Positions 37,201 through 45,856 are shown, numbered from the stretch's first letter. The stretch: 62,960 nucleotides of DNA from Bacteroides sp. (GCA_014802015.1 JAAVDB010000004.1:1-62960), one strand, 5' to 3'. Numbers and translations: made by a program. The notes: a model not told the origin generated them from the sequence alone.

Positions 37201-38743
37201 CCGCGTCATCGACGCCAACAATGTCGAGATATTGACCAAGGGGGATACAAACCTCAAGTTCACCATTACCGAGGTACTGAAGGAAGAGAAGGGATTCCTG
37301 CGCGAATTTGCCGAGTACGGTACACGTCTGCTCATGTCGCCCCGCAGCGTATCGCTGCGCTGGCGTAATACGCGCACCCTCTCGCTGCCGCTGTTCCGCC
37401 CCGAGATCGGCAACGTATTCGGACAGACCCGCAGTTACGGCCCCATGGCACCCGGTCTTGACTTCGCATTCGGATTTGCAGGCGACAGTTTCATCAACAA
37501 GGCCCTCGACCGCGGATGGCTCATCACCGATGACGGCCAGACCTCACCGGCCAATCTTGCCAACACACGCGAACTTAACATCGAACTGACACTCGAACCG
37601 GCCAAGGGTCTCAAGATACTTCTCACCACCAACCGCACCGACAACCGTACGCGCTCGATGCAGTTCATGTACGAAGGAATGCCCACATCCCTGTCAGGCT
37701 CATATACCAAAACCCATGTGGCCATGCGCACGGCACTGCGACACTTCAAGGCCGACAACGGGTATGCCTCGGAAGCCTTCGACGCGTTCCTCGCCAACAT
37801 ACCCGTCATGGCGGCGCGCTATGAGGACCAATACGCATCACTGCGCTATCCCGTGGGTGGATTTATGGAGAATAATATCAATGCAGGCAACCCGTTCAAT
37901 CCCGAGGTGGGAACAGTCAGCCCCACTTCGAGCGACGTACTTATCCCCGCCTTCATCGCTGCATACACCGGCACTGATCCGGGCAAACAGTATCTGACCC
38001 CGTTCCCGTCATTCGCCCAGGCACTCCCCAACTGGCGCGTGACGTATGACGGACTGATATATCTCGGAGGCATGAACAAGATATTCAAGTCATTCACGCT
38101 CAGTCATGCCTATCAGTGTACCTACAGCGTAGGGTCATACTCGTCATTCCTCAACTGGGCCACTGCGGGAGGTGCATCATCGTCAAGCGATCTCGGATTT
38201 ACCATCGACGAGTTAAGCGGCGCGCCGATACCCTCCTCACCCTACAACATATCATCGGTAGCCATCACCGAGAAATTCGCTCCCCTCATCGGTGCATCCG
38301 CCACTCTCAAAAACGAGATGACACTATCAGCCGAATACCGCGACTCGCGCACGCTCACCCTCAACACCTCGGCCGGACAGGTGGTCGAGGCCAATCAGCG
38401 CGGCATCACCGTGGGTGTAGGCTACAAGATCATCGGATTCAACACCGTGCTCAAGATGAAGGGATCGGGTCAAGGCATCTCGAACGACCTCACCATCAAC
38501 GGCGACTTCTCGTTTGCAGAGACACAAGCCCTCATACGCCGCATCGAGACCGCCTACACACAGGCCACATCGGGCACGCGAACGATCAATATCAACATCG
38601 CCGCCAACTATATAATGTCACGTCGTCTGACGGTCGGAGCATTCTTTGATCACCAGATCAACACACCGATAGTCTCATCCACGAGCTATCCCACCACCAA
38701 CACCTCGTTCGGCATCAACCTCAATCTCTCATTGGCCCGATAG
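31298..38743 (+). CDS. sprA: SprA/Sov family giant outer-membrane translocon protein
   Basis: SprA is the very large outer-membrane beta-barrel that forms the export channel of type IX secretion. The protein is about 2,480 residues, the usual size. Recognisable parts are the N-terminal block REFAADLTNPSNVTTVTEYD, the NILDMNFALGPLEKIFGPGG segment near 145, many repeated Bacteroidete-barrel strands, GSSYIDDFESTQTGIDL near 825, VWLNELKVTDFNNSGGWAA near 1505, and a strand-ending C-terminus. No ATG precedes residue 14. The basic n-region KRRHY of an excellent signal peptide (ending RLSAQ) is encoded from 31301, so I place the start at CTG 31298; TTG 31331 or ATG 31337 would remove the charged part. 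Confidence 0.88.
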   Translation: MKRRHYISILSLLMGIVAMFTMIAVRLSAQSADPEFTPPATPVVSGVSPLVGEADSIMMPFPVQQTVPVRYEDIMEREFAADLTNPSNVTTVTEYDPVLGCYVIRTRLGEQDIVTPFYLTPSQYNDWQNRQSMRNYFRSRNSEALTNPDKEPFNILDMNFALGPLEKIFGPGGVNLTTRGTVTLSMGVKSNKTDNPALSLDSRRKTYFDFDQKIQATVQATVGDRMKFNMTYNTDATFDFDSKNIKLAYEGKEDDIVKSIEAGNVSMTTGSSLIRGSTALFGIKTKLQFGKLTATALVSQQNSESTTVNSKGGSQTTDYTVRVDEYDQNRHFFLAQYFHDNYDRFASRLPLVTSGINITRIEVWVTNKNSRFDQSRNFVAFMDLGENQVLASDHWRPDMSVPVPSNNSNDLLATIKNEYPEARNINTVTQALAPLSAYGIEGGQDYEKVESARLLSSSEYTINSTLGYISLKNALSADEVLGVAYEYTYNGRTYQVGEFSADITTTNQSLYLKMLKSTTLNPRLPMWHLMMKNVYSLGAYQVQRQNFRLNIKYLSDTTGTEINYLPVPSISNVPLLQLMGLDRIDSSQASNPDGLFDFIEGYTILSSQGKIIFPVVEPFGRNLAEKIGDPVTAAKYVYQELYDSTLIVARQFADKNKFVITGRYQASSGSQIRLNAMNVPRGSVVVTAGGVVLNENSDYTVDYAMGIVTITNQSIIDSGQSISVTLENQSLFSTQRKTLLGLDLNYRFNKDFNLGATLMHFSEKSLTEKVNIGDEVVNNSMWGLNGQYNTRFMWLTNLLNKIPTVNATQPSTLAVQAEFAQLIPHAQKSGSNKGSSYIDDFESTQTGIDLRSPYSWFLASTPYDPSNTALFPEAALSNNVDYGKNRALLNWYYIDRMFTERNSSLCPGYIKSDPKQMNNPYIREVTSREIFPGRQLTYGESNIIQTLNLSFYPTERGPYNLDATDIDAQGALLRPERRWGGIMRKMDNTNFDASNIEYVQFWMLSPFLDPDNDNLEGGDLYLNFGEISEDILKDGLKSYENGLPVDGDQKFMEETVWGRVSSQNSLTYAFDNNNSARSIQDVGLDGLKNDVEFTFPSYETYLNELLSRLDPAAIERMQADQFSPFNDPAGDNYHFFRGYDYDEQRLGVLERYKRYNGVEGNSLSPDEAPDPLYQSSRSLPDVEDINQDNTLNEYERYFQYRISIRPEDLEVGRNYITDKQTSIVVNQDNSTQEVVWYQFKIPLSDYEKKIGNITDFSTIRFARMFMTGFKATTHLRFATLELVKGEWRPYDFNLNTRGDAPAEGQLDISVVNVEENADREPVNYVLPPGVTRITDPGQSQIVQLNEQSMSLKVEGLQAGDARGVYKNTMLDLRNYKRMQMWVHAERLIDDLTNLKSGELSVFIRLGSDVRANYYEYEIPLELTPPGKYSDYSYEVWPRSNYMNFDLQTLVNLKKERNRAKNENEPGVGFGVVYSSRDPDNERNRISVMGNPSLSDIRVMLVGVRNNSPTVKDGTVWLNELKVTDFNNSGGWAAKGNVNLGVSDIATLNMGAHVETAGFGSVDQPLNARRMDDYEQYNFAMQVDVGRFLPEKAKLRAPVYYSVSKEKTTPKYNPLDQDVELKDALDACTTKAQKDSIKAYAVEHSTVKSFSISGLKFDVKSKNPMPWDPANFTFNFSFNKQSKSDPTTEYENTNDYRGSLQYTYSPYNKGVKPFAFINSKNKNAKFFKDWEFSYLPTTISFLTNISRYYYEMQSRSETDVYFTLPVSVSKNFIWDRQFALTWNFTKSLSVNFNSNTSARIEETMGAVNRHLFPDRYKEWKDTVLQSLMHLGTPWSYNQSFVVNYRAPFNKIPVLDWLTGNVSYNATYRWDRGSEIDGVSTGHSIANQAAWNADGRINFENIYRKWSWTKNVDQRFQTKKSRVVAKKPKKFERSFSLKPDTTLTIKHNLRNSKVKVTAMTTDDKPFKVTHRVIDANNVEILTKGDTNLKFTITEVLKEEKGFLREFAEYGTRLLMSPRSVSLRWRNTRTLSLPLFRPEIGNVFGQTRSYGPMAPGLDFAFGFAGDSFINKALDRGWLITDDGQTSPANLANTRELNIELTLEPAKGLKILLTTNRTDNRTRSMQFMYEGMPTSLSGSYTKTHVAMRTALRHFKADNGYASEAFDAFLANIPVMAARYEDQYASLRYPVGGFMENNINAGNPFNPEVGTVSPTSSDVLIPAFIAAYTGTDPGKQYLTPFPSFAQALPNWRVTYDGLIYLGGMNKIFKSFTLSHAYQCTYSVGSYSSFLNWATAGGASSSSDLGFTIDELSGAPIPSSPYNISSVAITEKFAPLIGASATLKNEMTLSAEYRDSRTLTLNTSAGQVVEANQRGITVGVGYKIIGFNTVLKMKGSGQGISNDLTINGDFSFAETQALIRRIETAYTQATSGTRTININIAANYIMSRRLTVGAFFDHQINTPIVSSTSYPTTNTSFGINLNLSLAR

Positions 38744-38785
38744 ATAAATGATAACATTAATAATGTGCGGGTCGTGAAAAATATG

Positions 38786-38793
38786 TAACTTTG
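38786..38793 (+). promoter_or_regulatory. MATE gene promoter (-7 box)
   Basis: TAACTTTG followed by CACG, 46 bases before the ATG at 38840. Confidence 0.55.
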
Positions 38794-38839
38794 CACGAAG
38801 GTTCCTTAAAAGAACCACTCCTCATTAACGTTTTAACCA

Positions 38840-40246
38840 ATGGGTACATCTATCACTACTCAGACAAATAATTCTGCGACCGATGCCCTCGGACAAAGTT
38901 CCATCGGCAAGTTGCTGGCTCAGTATTCTATACCGGCCATCATCGCGAGCATAGCCACGTCGCTGTACAATATCATCGACAGTATCTTTATCGGACGCGG
39001 AGTCGGCGCGATGGCCATCGCAGGTCTTGCCATTACGTTCCCGCTTATGAACCTTGTCGCGGCCTTCTGTATGATGATTGCCGCGGGCGGTGCCACGATC
39101 TCATCCATATTTCTCGGTCAGCGCAACCTCAGCAGGGCCACGGATGTGATCAACAACGTGCTTGTACTGTGCCTGATACACGCCATCGTATTCGGCGGAG
39201 GTGCGTTGCTGTTTCTCGACGACATATTATACTTCTTCGGAGCGACTGAAGAAACTATCCCATACGCCCGCGAGTTTATGGAGGTAATCCTGTGGGCCAC
39301 CCCTATCGCCTTTGTATTCATCGGCCTCAACAACCTCATGCGTGCCACAGGCTATCCCAAGAAGGCCATGGTGTCAGCACTGCTGTCGGTCGTCGTCAAT
39401 CTGATACTTGCCCCTATATTTATATTCAAACTCGGCCTCGGCATACGAGGTGCCGCTCTCGCTACTGTCTGCGGTCAGTTTACGGCATTCGTATGGGTGG
39501 TCATCCACTTCCTGTCACGTAAATCGACCGTGCATTTCCAGTTGGGCAACCGCTGGCTCACCGGCAGCATTGTCAAACGCATCTATGCGATCGGCATGTC
39601 ACCGTTCCTTATGAACGTGTGCGCCTGTGTGGTGGTGGTGTTTATCAACCGTGCGCTGCTTGACTACGGCGGCGACCAGGGCAACCTTAACGTCGGTGCG
39701 TACGGCATCATCAACCGCACGACGATGTTTTTCGTGATGGTGGTGTTCGGTGTCACTCAGGGCATGCAGCCGATACTCGGCTATAACATGGGTGCAGGAC
39801 ATTATGACCGTGTAAAGCGCACGCTGCGTACCGGCATCTGGCTCGGCGTGGCGATCACGTCGATAGGATGGATCATCAGCGAGGGTCTGCCCGACACCGT
39901 GTCACGACTCTTTACGGATGATGAGACTCTTATCACCATCTCGCGCGAAGGTTTCAGAATATACTTCATAGCCTATCCCGTAGTAGGATGTCAGATAGTG
40001 ATACAGAACTTCTTCCAGAGCGTAGGTAAACCCAAACTGTCAATCTTCCTTTCACTCACACGACAACTCATATTCCTGCTGCCGTTCCTGATATTCATGC
40101 CACGACTGTGGGGTGTGGACGGCGTGTGGATCTCGATGGCTACTTCCGACTTCATCGCATTTGTCTTTGCCGTGGTTACCCTGAGCTGGTGGATGCGTAA
40201 ACGATTCAGAACAAACAATGATACAGACCATAGAATTGCGGGTTGA
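38840..40246 (+). CDS. MATE-family efflux transporter
   Basis: The 468-residue protein has twelve membrane segments. The N-terminal half shows QYSIPAIIASIATSLYNIIDSIFIGRGVG near 24-52 and GLAITFPLMNLV, the pattern of the MATE group that includes DinF/VmrA-like pumps; the second half repeats it (MSPFLMNVCACVVVVFIN and GVTQGMQPILGYNMGAG). MATE proteins export cationic drugs or metabolites in exchange for Na+ or H+. The last 29 bases overlap the next gene, which points to coupled expression. Confidence 0.92.
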   Translation: MGTSITTQTNNSATDALGQSSIGKLLAQYSIPAIIASIATSLYNIIDSIFIGRGVGAMAIAGLAITFPLMNLVAAFCMMIAAGGATISSIFLGQRNLSRATDVINNVLVLCLIHAIVFGGGALLFLDDILYFFGATEETIPYAREFMEVILWATPIAFVFIGLNNLMRATGYPKKAMVSALLSVVVNLILAPIFIFKLGLGIRGAALATVCGQFTAFVWVVIHFLSRKSTVHFQLGNRWLTGSIVKRIYAIGMSPFLMNVCACVVVVFINRALLDYGGDQGNLNVGAYGIINRTTMFFVMVVFGVTQGMQPILGYNMGAGHYDRVKRTLRTGIWLGVAITSIGWIISEGLPDTVSRLFTDDETLITISREGFRIYFIAYPVVGCQIVIQNFFQSVGKPKLSIFLSLTRQLIFLLPFLIFMPRLWGVDGVWISMATSDFIAFVFAVVTLSWWMRKRFRTNNDTDHRIAG

Positions 40247-41795
40247 CCCGCGCACAGCCGCTGAGGACATGTTGCTCCGCGCCGCGGCATCGACTCAAGC
40301 CGGCATCGACGCCAACCGTATCCGTAATCTGCGTATCACCCGTCGCTCCATCGACGCCCGCCAGCGCCGTGTCATGGTCAATCTTTCAGTCAAATTATGG
40401 ATTGATGAAGAGCCCGAGAATCTGTCGCTGATTACTCCCGTGACCTACACTCCGGTGGCGGCCGACGCTCCGGTGGCAATCGTAGTAGGAGCCGGACCCG
40501 CAGGACTGTTTGCCGCACTCCGGCTCATCGAGGAGGGCATACGCCCCATCGTCCTTGAGCGTGGCAAGGATGTGGACAGCCGTCGCAGGGACATGGCCCG
40601 TATCTCGCGAGAAAATATCATTGACCCCGACTCCAATTACTGTTTCGGCGAAGGGGGGGCGGGAGCCTACTCCGACGGCAAACTGTATACCCGCAGCAAG
40701 AAACGCGGTCCGGTCGACAAGATACTCAACATACTCGCACAGCACGGCGCATCCGAGGATATACTCGTTGACGCGCATCCGCACATCGGCACCGACCGTC
40801 TTCCGGCCGTCATAAAGGCCATACGCGAGACCATCATAGCCTGTGGCGGTGAAGTGCATTTCTCGACACGCGTCACCGGGCTGACCATGTCGGAGTCCGG
40901 CACCGTGACAGGTGTCGTCACCGCTGACGGCACTCATTATGACGGCCCCGTCATCCTCGCCACCGGCCACTCGGCCCGCGATGTCTACTCAATGCTCATC
41001 GGACAGGGTGTGAAGATGGAGCCGAAAGGTCTGGCTATAGGTGTGCGCCTCGAACATCCGCAGCAACTCATCGACTGCCTCCGCTATCACTCGCCCAAAG
41101 GACGCGGTAAATATCTTCCCGCAGCCGAATACACCATGCTCACACGTGTGGACGGACGCGGTGTCTACTCATTCTGCATGTGTCCGGGCGGATTCATCAT
41201 CCCGGCCGCGAGCGCCGACGGACAGCTTGTGGTCAACGGCATGTCGCCTTCAAGCCGCGGCACACGATGGGCCAATTCGGGAATGGTGGTAGAGATACTG
41301 CCCGAGGATGTGCCCGACGGAGAGACGCCCGAGGAAACGACCCTCAAGATGATGCGTATGCAGGAACGCATCGAACGCGCGTTCTGGGAAGAGGCCGGAC
41401 GCACACAGAATGCTCCGGCACAGCGCATGGATGACTTCGTGGCCTCACGTCCGTCAGCCGATCTGCCATCGACCTCATACCCTCCGGGCATACACCCCGC
41501 CCGTATCGACCGTCTGCTACCCAAAGGGATAGCCCGACGCCTGCAGGAGGGATTCAAGGAGTTTGACCGTAAAAACAAAGGATTTCTATCGCACGAGGCC
41601 GCACTCATCGGAGCCGAGACACGCACCTCATCACCCGTGCGCATACCGCGCGATGCCGAGACGCTTGAACACATCACCGTACCCGGATTGTATCCGTGCG
41701 GTGAGGGTGCCGGTTATGCCGGCGGCATCGTATCGGCGGCCATTGACGGTGACCGCGTGGCCGAAAATGTCAGCAGGATTCTTTCACACGCCTGA
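40218..41795 (+). CDS. FAD-dependent oxidoreductase
   Basis: The 525-residue protein has an N-terminal 80-residue domain (IRNLRITRRSIDARQRR), then the Rossmann FAD-binding site VAIVVGAGPAGLFAALRLIEEG near 88-109 and VLERGKDVDSRRRD. Further blocks are CFGEGGAGAYSDGKLYTR near 142, VILATGHSARDV near 248 and the C-terminal GLYPCGEGAGYAGGI near 490, which binds the FAD ribityl. This is the widespread bacterial family often annotated as uncharacterised FAD-dependent dehydrogenase. The start lies inside the MATE gene, and the 3' end overlaps convergent kdsB by 26 bases. Confidence 0.88.
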   Translation: MIQTIELRVDPRTAAEDMLLRAAASTQAGIDANRIRNLRITRRSIDARQRRVMVNLSVKLWIDEEPENLSLITPVTYTPVAADAPVAIVVGAGPAGLFAALRLIEEGIRPIVLERGKDVDSRRRDMARISRENIIDPDSNYCFGEGGAGAYSDGKLYTRSKKRGPVDKILNILAQHGASEDILVDAHPHIGTDRLPAVIKAIRETIIACGGEVHFSTRVTGLTMSESGTVTGVVTADGTHYDGPVILATGHSARDVYSMLIGQGVKMEPKGLAIGVRLEHPQQLIDCLRYHSPKGRGKYLPAAEYTMLTRVDGRGVYSFCMCPGGFIIPAASADGQLVVNGMSPSSRGTRWANSGMVVEILPEDVPDGETPEETTLKMMRMQERIERAFWEEAGRTQNAPAQRMDDFVASRPSADLPSTSYPPGIHPARIDRLLPKGIARRLQEGFKEFDRKNKGFLSHEAALIGAETRTSSPVRIPRDAETLEHITVPGLYPCGEGAGYAGGIVSAAIDGDRVAENVSRILSHA

Positions 41796-42537
41796 TACGC
41801 TCCAGATCTTCGGGCGTATCGACAGGCCATGTACGTACATCAGTCAGAGCCGTGCGTATGGTATAACCGTTGTATAGCCATCTGAGCTGTTCAAGGTTCT
41901 CAGCCCTGTCGAGCGGAGACGGCTCAAGAGCGACCAGTCGCTCCAGTTCGCTTCCGCGGAATCCATACAGACCTACGTGTATGTAAAACGTTGCCTTATC
42001 TATCCACTCCTGCCAGGGCACATCACGCACATACGGCACGATCGAACGGCTGAAATACAGTGCCCTACCCTCGCTGTCACGCACCATCTTGACACGATTG
42101 GGGTCAAAGAGCGCATCAAATCCCTCCGACGGGTCAAACCGCAATGCCAATGTGGATATGCCGACATCGGGATGCTCAGTAAGTATCCGCGCTACATCGG
42201 CAATCTGCTCAGGCAACACGTATGGCTCGTCACCCTGCACATCGACCACTATTTCAGCCGGCTCGCCCAATAAGCGGTAAGCCTCGGCCACTCGTGCCGT
42301 ACCGTTAGGACAGTCGGGGGATGTCATCACCACCTCTCCGCCAAACGCTAAGACCGCCGAGCGTATACGCTCGTCATCCGTTGCTACCACAGCACGTCCC
42401 ACGGCCTCGACCGCCGTGCGATAGACTCGTTCGATCATGGTCATGCCGTCAATCATCGCGAGCGGCTTGCCCGGAAAACGGGTCGAGGCATAACGGGCAG
42501 GTATTATGGCTATGACATCAGTCCTTTTGTATGACAT
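41770..42537 (-). CDS. kdsB: 3-deoxy-manno-octulosonate cytidylyltransferase
   Basis: KdsB activates Kdo with CTP to CMP-Kdo for lipopolysaccharide synthesis. The start at 42537 (MSYKRTDVIAIIPARYASTR) gives 255 residues, the family's normal length; a longer frame from 42585 would run into nfeD. The IIPARYASTRFPGKPLA block near 9-25 binds CTP, followed by VVATDDERI near 52-60 and VVDVQGDEPYV near 95-105 with metal-binding aspartates. It overlaps the end of nfeD by 20 bases and is the last gene of a four-gene minus-strand operon. Confidence 0.95.
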   Translation of the reverse strand: MSYKRTDVIAIIPARYASTRFPGKPLAMIDGMTMIERVYRTAVEAVGRAVVATDDERIRSAVLAFGGEVVMTSPDCPNGTARVAEAYRLLGEPAEIVVDVQGDEPYVLPEQIADVARILTEHPDVGISTLALRFDPSEGFDALFDPNRVKMVRDSEGRALYFSRSIVPYVRDVPWQEWIDKATFYIHVGLYGFRGSELERLVALEPSPLDRAENLEQLRWLYNGYTIRTALTDVRTWPVDTPEDLERIRRVKESC

Positions 42538-43888
42538 ATATCTGTGCGTTTTCATATTTGGTAACCTTGACACGCGTTCCGGCATGGATGAATCCCATCA
42601 CCGCCACCGCATCAAGTGTCTCGTCATTAATCCGTACCTTTCCGGCCGGGCGCATATCCGTGACGGCCACACCGTCATGTCCGACAAAACGAGACGGGCC
42701 CATATCCACACCTATGAATCCATCGTCGCTGCGCAGTTCGGTTGTCAGATCAGTGTGACGGCGCACCCAGGCAGGTCCGTGCGAGGATGTCAGATACCAT
42801 ATAGCAGCCACAGCGAGCAGGAGTCCGGCAAAGAATATGCCGAGCGACATACACAAGGTTGACGCCGACGCGTGTGCCAGACTCAGACTGTAGTGTTCGA
42901 TCAGAGCGAACAATAACGCGAGACATATACACGTGATGCCCGAAATTCCTGTCACTCCGAAGCCCGGCACGACAAACAGCTCCAGCACTATAAGTATGAA
43001 TCCTGCTACGAAGAGCACTATGATCCAGCTCCCCGCGATGCCCGTAATATATATAGGTAAGAAATAGAGCGAGGCCGCGATGATCGAGGCCGCAGCCGCA
43101 AATCCCACTCCGGGCGTGTGCATCTCCATGTATATACCTCCAATGATTATCATTATGAGCACAGCCTGAACCGCAGGATTGGTAAAGAATCCGATAAGAC
43201 GGTCATACCACGCAGGGTGATACTCCTCGATGACGTACTCATTGACACCGACCGCATCAAGCACATCACCGACCGAGTCGGCCTTACCCTCGGCATATCC
43301 CCATTTCATAGCCTCCTCAGGCGTAAATGTCAGGACTCTGGTCGAGTCGATAAGCCCGGGTACGATGACACGCGGGTCTACCATCGCTTCGGCTATCAGC
43401 GGATCACGTCGCCATGACGACAACGAGTCACCCGGCACCGTATGACCGTGACTCTCGGCCGTGGCGCGCATCATGGCACGCATATATGACTGATACTTGT
43501 CAGGCATGGCCGCCCCGTCCGAACCGTTTACCACCGTCGCCGCTCCCATCGATGCACCTGTACGCATGTACACGCTGTCGCACGCGAGCGCTATCAGTGC
43601 ACCTGCCGACGCGGCATTGTTATCAACAAACGCCACTACCGGCATAGGACACCGCATGAGTGCCGTACGGATCGAATCGGCATGCGCCACCGAGCCACCG
43701 TAGGTGTTAAGATGGACCAGCAGCACCGATGCGTCCGAAGTGACAGCCTCATTGATGGCCTCGCGCGTGTAGTGCCATGTCGAAGAGCCGATCTCATCAT
43801 CGAGACGCAGCATGTAGACTTTAGTGGCATTACCGGCTCCGGCCGACAATGCACATATCAGACCTATTATCAGAGAGACAAGACGCAT
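42518..43888 (-). CDS. NfeD family membrane-bound serine protease
   Basis: NfeD proteins pair with stomatin/prohibitin-type proteins in membrane quality control. The 456-residue full-length form has a signal peptide, a ClpP-like protease domain with VDNNAASAGALIALA (catalytic Ser near 94) and a conserved lysine about 50 residues later, four membrane segments near 230-360, and a C-terminal OB-fold domain (VGHDGVAVTDMRPAGKVRI). No stomatin gene is adjacent, which is unusual for the long form. It lies 28 bases after the flippase-like gene. Confidence 0.9.
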   Translation of the reverse strand: MRLVSLIIGLICALSAGAGNATKVYMLRLDDEIGSSTWHYTREAINEAVTSDASVLLVHLNTYGGSVAHADSIRTALMRCPMPVVAFVDNNAASAGALIALACDSVYMRTGASMGAATVVNGSDGAAMPDKYQSYMRAMMRATAESHGHTVPGDSLSSWRRDPLIAEAMVDPRVIVPGLIDSTRVLTFTPEEAMKWGYAEGKADSVGDVLDAVGVNEYVIEEYHPAWYDRLIGFFTNPAVQAVLIMIIIGGIYMEMHTPGVGFAAAASIIAASLYFLPIYITGIAGSWIIVLFVAGFILIVLELFVVPGFGVTGISGITCICLALLFALIEHYSLSLAHASASTLCMSLGIFFAGLLLAVAAIWYLTSSHGPAWVRRHTDLTTELRSDDGFIGVDMGPSRFVGHDGVAVTDMRPAGKVRINDETLDAVAVMGFIHAGTRVKVTKYENAQIYVIQKD

Positions 43889-43916
43889 ATATAATTCAGT
43901 GTTAAAATTCAGTGCT

Positions 43917-44927
43917 TTATTTTTTCAGTTTCATCACCCAGCCCGGCACTATGCACGCACCAATGGCGAGATACACGTAATAACTTATTATACGCCAGAA
44001 CAGCGCTATGACAAGTGCCATGCCGGCACTCCCGATCAGATCACCGTAATAAGTAGTGAACAGCCATTCGCTTATGCCGGCGCCACCGGGAGTGGGACTG
44101 ACCGTCAGCACCACCCACACTACAAACTGGCGGGCAAGGACCACGAGCTGGTCAGCCATCGGTACGAATCCGAGAAACAGAGCGTTGACCACAAGGAACC
44201 GCGATGTCCATGACAGTACCGTGGCACCGAATGTCTCTGTCCACCATCGTGTGGAGCGACGGCGCAATTCGTCACCCGTGATCTCCATGTTATGACCCAA
44301 CTCATCAGCCTTCGAGGCCCATCGTCTCAACCACTTGAGACGAAACAGCCTGTTCAGACCCGAATGTATGGCCCGCGGACGGACTATGATGCCGAGAAAC
44401 AGCAGAAGTGTCCATAGACATATCCCCACGTACACTATCCAGAAGGCAGTCTCAAGCCCAAGCGTGAATGTGTTGTCAAATCCGAACAGTTGCCTGTAAG
44501 GCACGACTGACATTACCAATGGGAGGGAGATCACAAAGAAAAGTTCGTCAAGAAACAGTGTCGTCATCATCAATGACGTGGCACGTCCCAGTTCGATACC
44601 CTCGCGGTTCATAAACACCATGCTGAGTGCGCTACCTCCCGCCGACGTGGGTGTGATACATGATGTGAACTCACACAGCATGGTCACCTTTACCGACTGC
44701 CACCATGACAGCTCGCGGTCGGTAATGCAACGGAAACGCCAGCTGAGTCCTAACTCGCGGCCTATCATAAACAGCCATGCGAGCGCTATGCACCACAGCA
44801 CACGTCCGTCAAAGTGTATGGAGTCCCATACGGAGGGATTAAATTCGCGGTGAAACAGCCATAGCACAACGCCCAGGCCAATGACCACGGGGACTAAGAT
44901 CTTCCAGACTATACCGCCTCGGTTCAT
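43917..44927 (-). CDS. Flippase-like membrane protein (lysylphosphatidylglycerol synthase TM domain, UPF0104)
   Basis: The start at 44927 (MNRGGIVWKILVPVV) overlaps the nfo stop by one base (TAATG); a longer frame would extend 45 bases into nfo. About eight membrane segments are visible, with the family blocks GRELGLSWRFR, ITPTSAGGSALSM near 110 and VSPTPGGAGISEWLF near 290. Proteins of this group move lipids or polyprenyl-linked sugars across the inner membrane; the true LPG synthase catalytic domain is absent, so it does not aminoacylate lipids. About 336 residues. Confidence 0.85.
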   Translation of the reverse strand: MNRGGIVWKILVPVVIGLGVVLWLFHREFNPSVWDSIHFDGRVLWCIALAWLFMIGRELGLSWRFRCITDRELSWWQSVKVTMLCEFTSCITPTSAGGSALSMVFMNREGIELGRATSLMMTTLFLDELFFVISLPLVMSVVPYRQLFGFDNTFTLGLETAFWIVYVGICLWTLLLFLGIIVRPRAIHSGLNRLFRLKWLRRWASKADELGHNMEITGDELRRRSTRWWTETFGATVLSWTSRFLVVNALFLGFVPMADQLVVLARQFVVWVVLTVSPTPGGAGISEWLFTTYYGDLIGSAGMALVIALFWRIISYYVYLAIGACIVPGWVMKLKK

Positions 44928-45772
44928 TATAATCCGGCCAGACTGTTGAGATAGCGTATCTCTTCGGGCCACAGAGCCATATCGGTGGTCTCAAGAATGA
45001 GGGGGATGCCATCCATGCGCGGATCCTGCATCAGCATTCGCCAGAACTCCTCGCCGAGCACACCCTGACCTATCGGTGCGTGACGGTCAACCTTCGATCC
45101 GAGCGCCTTGGCCGTATCATTGATGTGCATGCCGCTGAGATAACCGAATCCGATCTCACGGTCAAACTCCTGCCATGTACGTTCGTAAGCCTCGGGAGTA
45201 GTCATATCATATCCCGACGCATGCGCATGACATGTGTCGACACACACTCCTACGCGGGTCTTGTCATCGATACCGCTGATTATGCGTCCTATCTGAGCGA
45301 ACGTGTATCCGAGGTTGCTGCCCTGTCCGGCGGTATTCTCTATCACAGCCTTTACACCCGAGGTCTCCGCAAGAATGAGATTGAGTGACTCGGCGATGAG
45401 ATCGAGACATTCGTTCTCGCTGATCTCACGCATGTGGCTGCCGGGATGGAAGTTGAGCATCGTCAGTCCGAGCTGTTCGCACCGGCGCATTTCGTCAAGA
45501 AATGCCGCGCGCGACTTTTCAAGCTTCTCAGGGTCGGGACTGCCGAGATTTATCAGATAGCTGTCGTGGGGCAGAATCATATCGGGCGTATATCCGCATT
45601 CGCGGCAATTGCGTTTGAACGCCTCAGCCTCGGCGTCAGATATAGCCTTTGACACCCACCGCGACGGATTGCGTGTGAAGAGTGCGAACGACCTTGCTCC
45701 GATGGCGCGTGCGTTGAGCGGTGCATTGCTCACACCACCCTCTACCGATACGTGTGCTCCTACGAGTTTCAT
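44927..45772 (-). CDS. nfo: Deoxyribonuclease IV (endonuclease IV)
   Basis: Nfo cuts DNA 5' of abasic sites in base-excision repair. The 281-residue TIM-barrel enzyme has GAHVSVEGGVSNAP near 4-17, LNFHPGSH near 107, VIENTAGQGSNLGYTF near 143, GVCVDTCHAHASGYDM near 174-189, GMHINDTAKALGSKVDRHAPIGQG near 213-236 and LILETTD near the end; these supply the three-zinc site. It starts the four-gene operon nfo-flippase-nfeD-kdsB. Confidence 0.96.
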   Translation of the reverse strand: MKLVGAHVSVEGGVSNAPLNARAIGARSFALFTRNPSRWVSKAISDAEAEAFKRNCRECGYTPDMILPHDSYLINLGSPDPEKLEKSRAAFLDEMRRCEQLGLTMLNFHPGSHMREISENECLDLIAESLNLILAETSGVKAVIENTAGQGSNLGYTFAQIGRIISGIDDKTRVGVCVDTCHAHASGYDMTTPEAYERTWQEFDREIGFGYLSGMHINDTAKALGSKVDRHAPIGQGVLGEEFWRMLMQDPRMDGIPLILETTDMALWPEEIRYLNSLAGL

Positions 45773-45800
45773 TTTAGCATTAGTTTTAAAACATCTAATG

Positions 45801-45832
45801 CAAAATTAGCGAAATTTCGTTAACTTTGCAAG
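45801..45832 (-). promoter_or_regulatory. nfo operon promoter
   Basis: On the minus strand CTTG (45832-45829), 20 bases, TAATTTTG (45808-45801). It overlaps the divergent hisS -7 box (45821-45828), so the two promoters may interfere. Confidence 0.55.
45821..45828 (+). promoter_or_regulatory. hisS promoter (-7 box)
   Basis: TAACTTTG followed by CAAG, 28 bases before the hisS ATG. Confidence 0.55.
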
Positions 45833-45856
45833 AAATTTACATATACGTCAAGAACT

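Noticed and set aside
43917..44927. True lysylphosphatidylglycerol synthase
   Set aside because: Only the membrane domain is present; the cytoplasmic aminoacyl transfer domain is absent.
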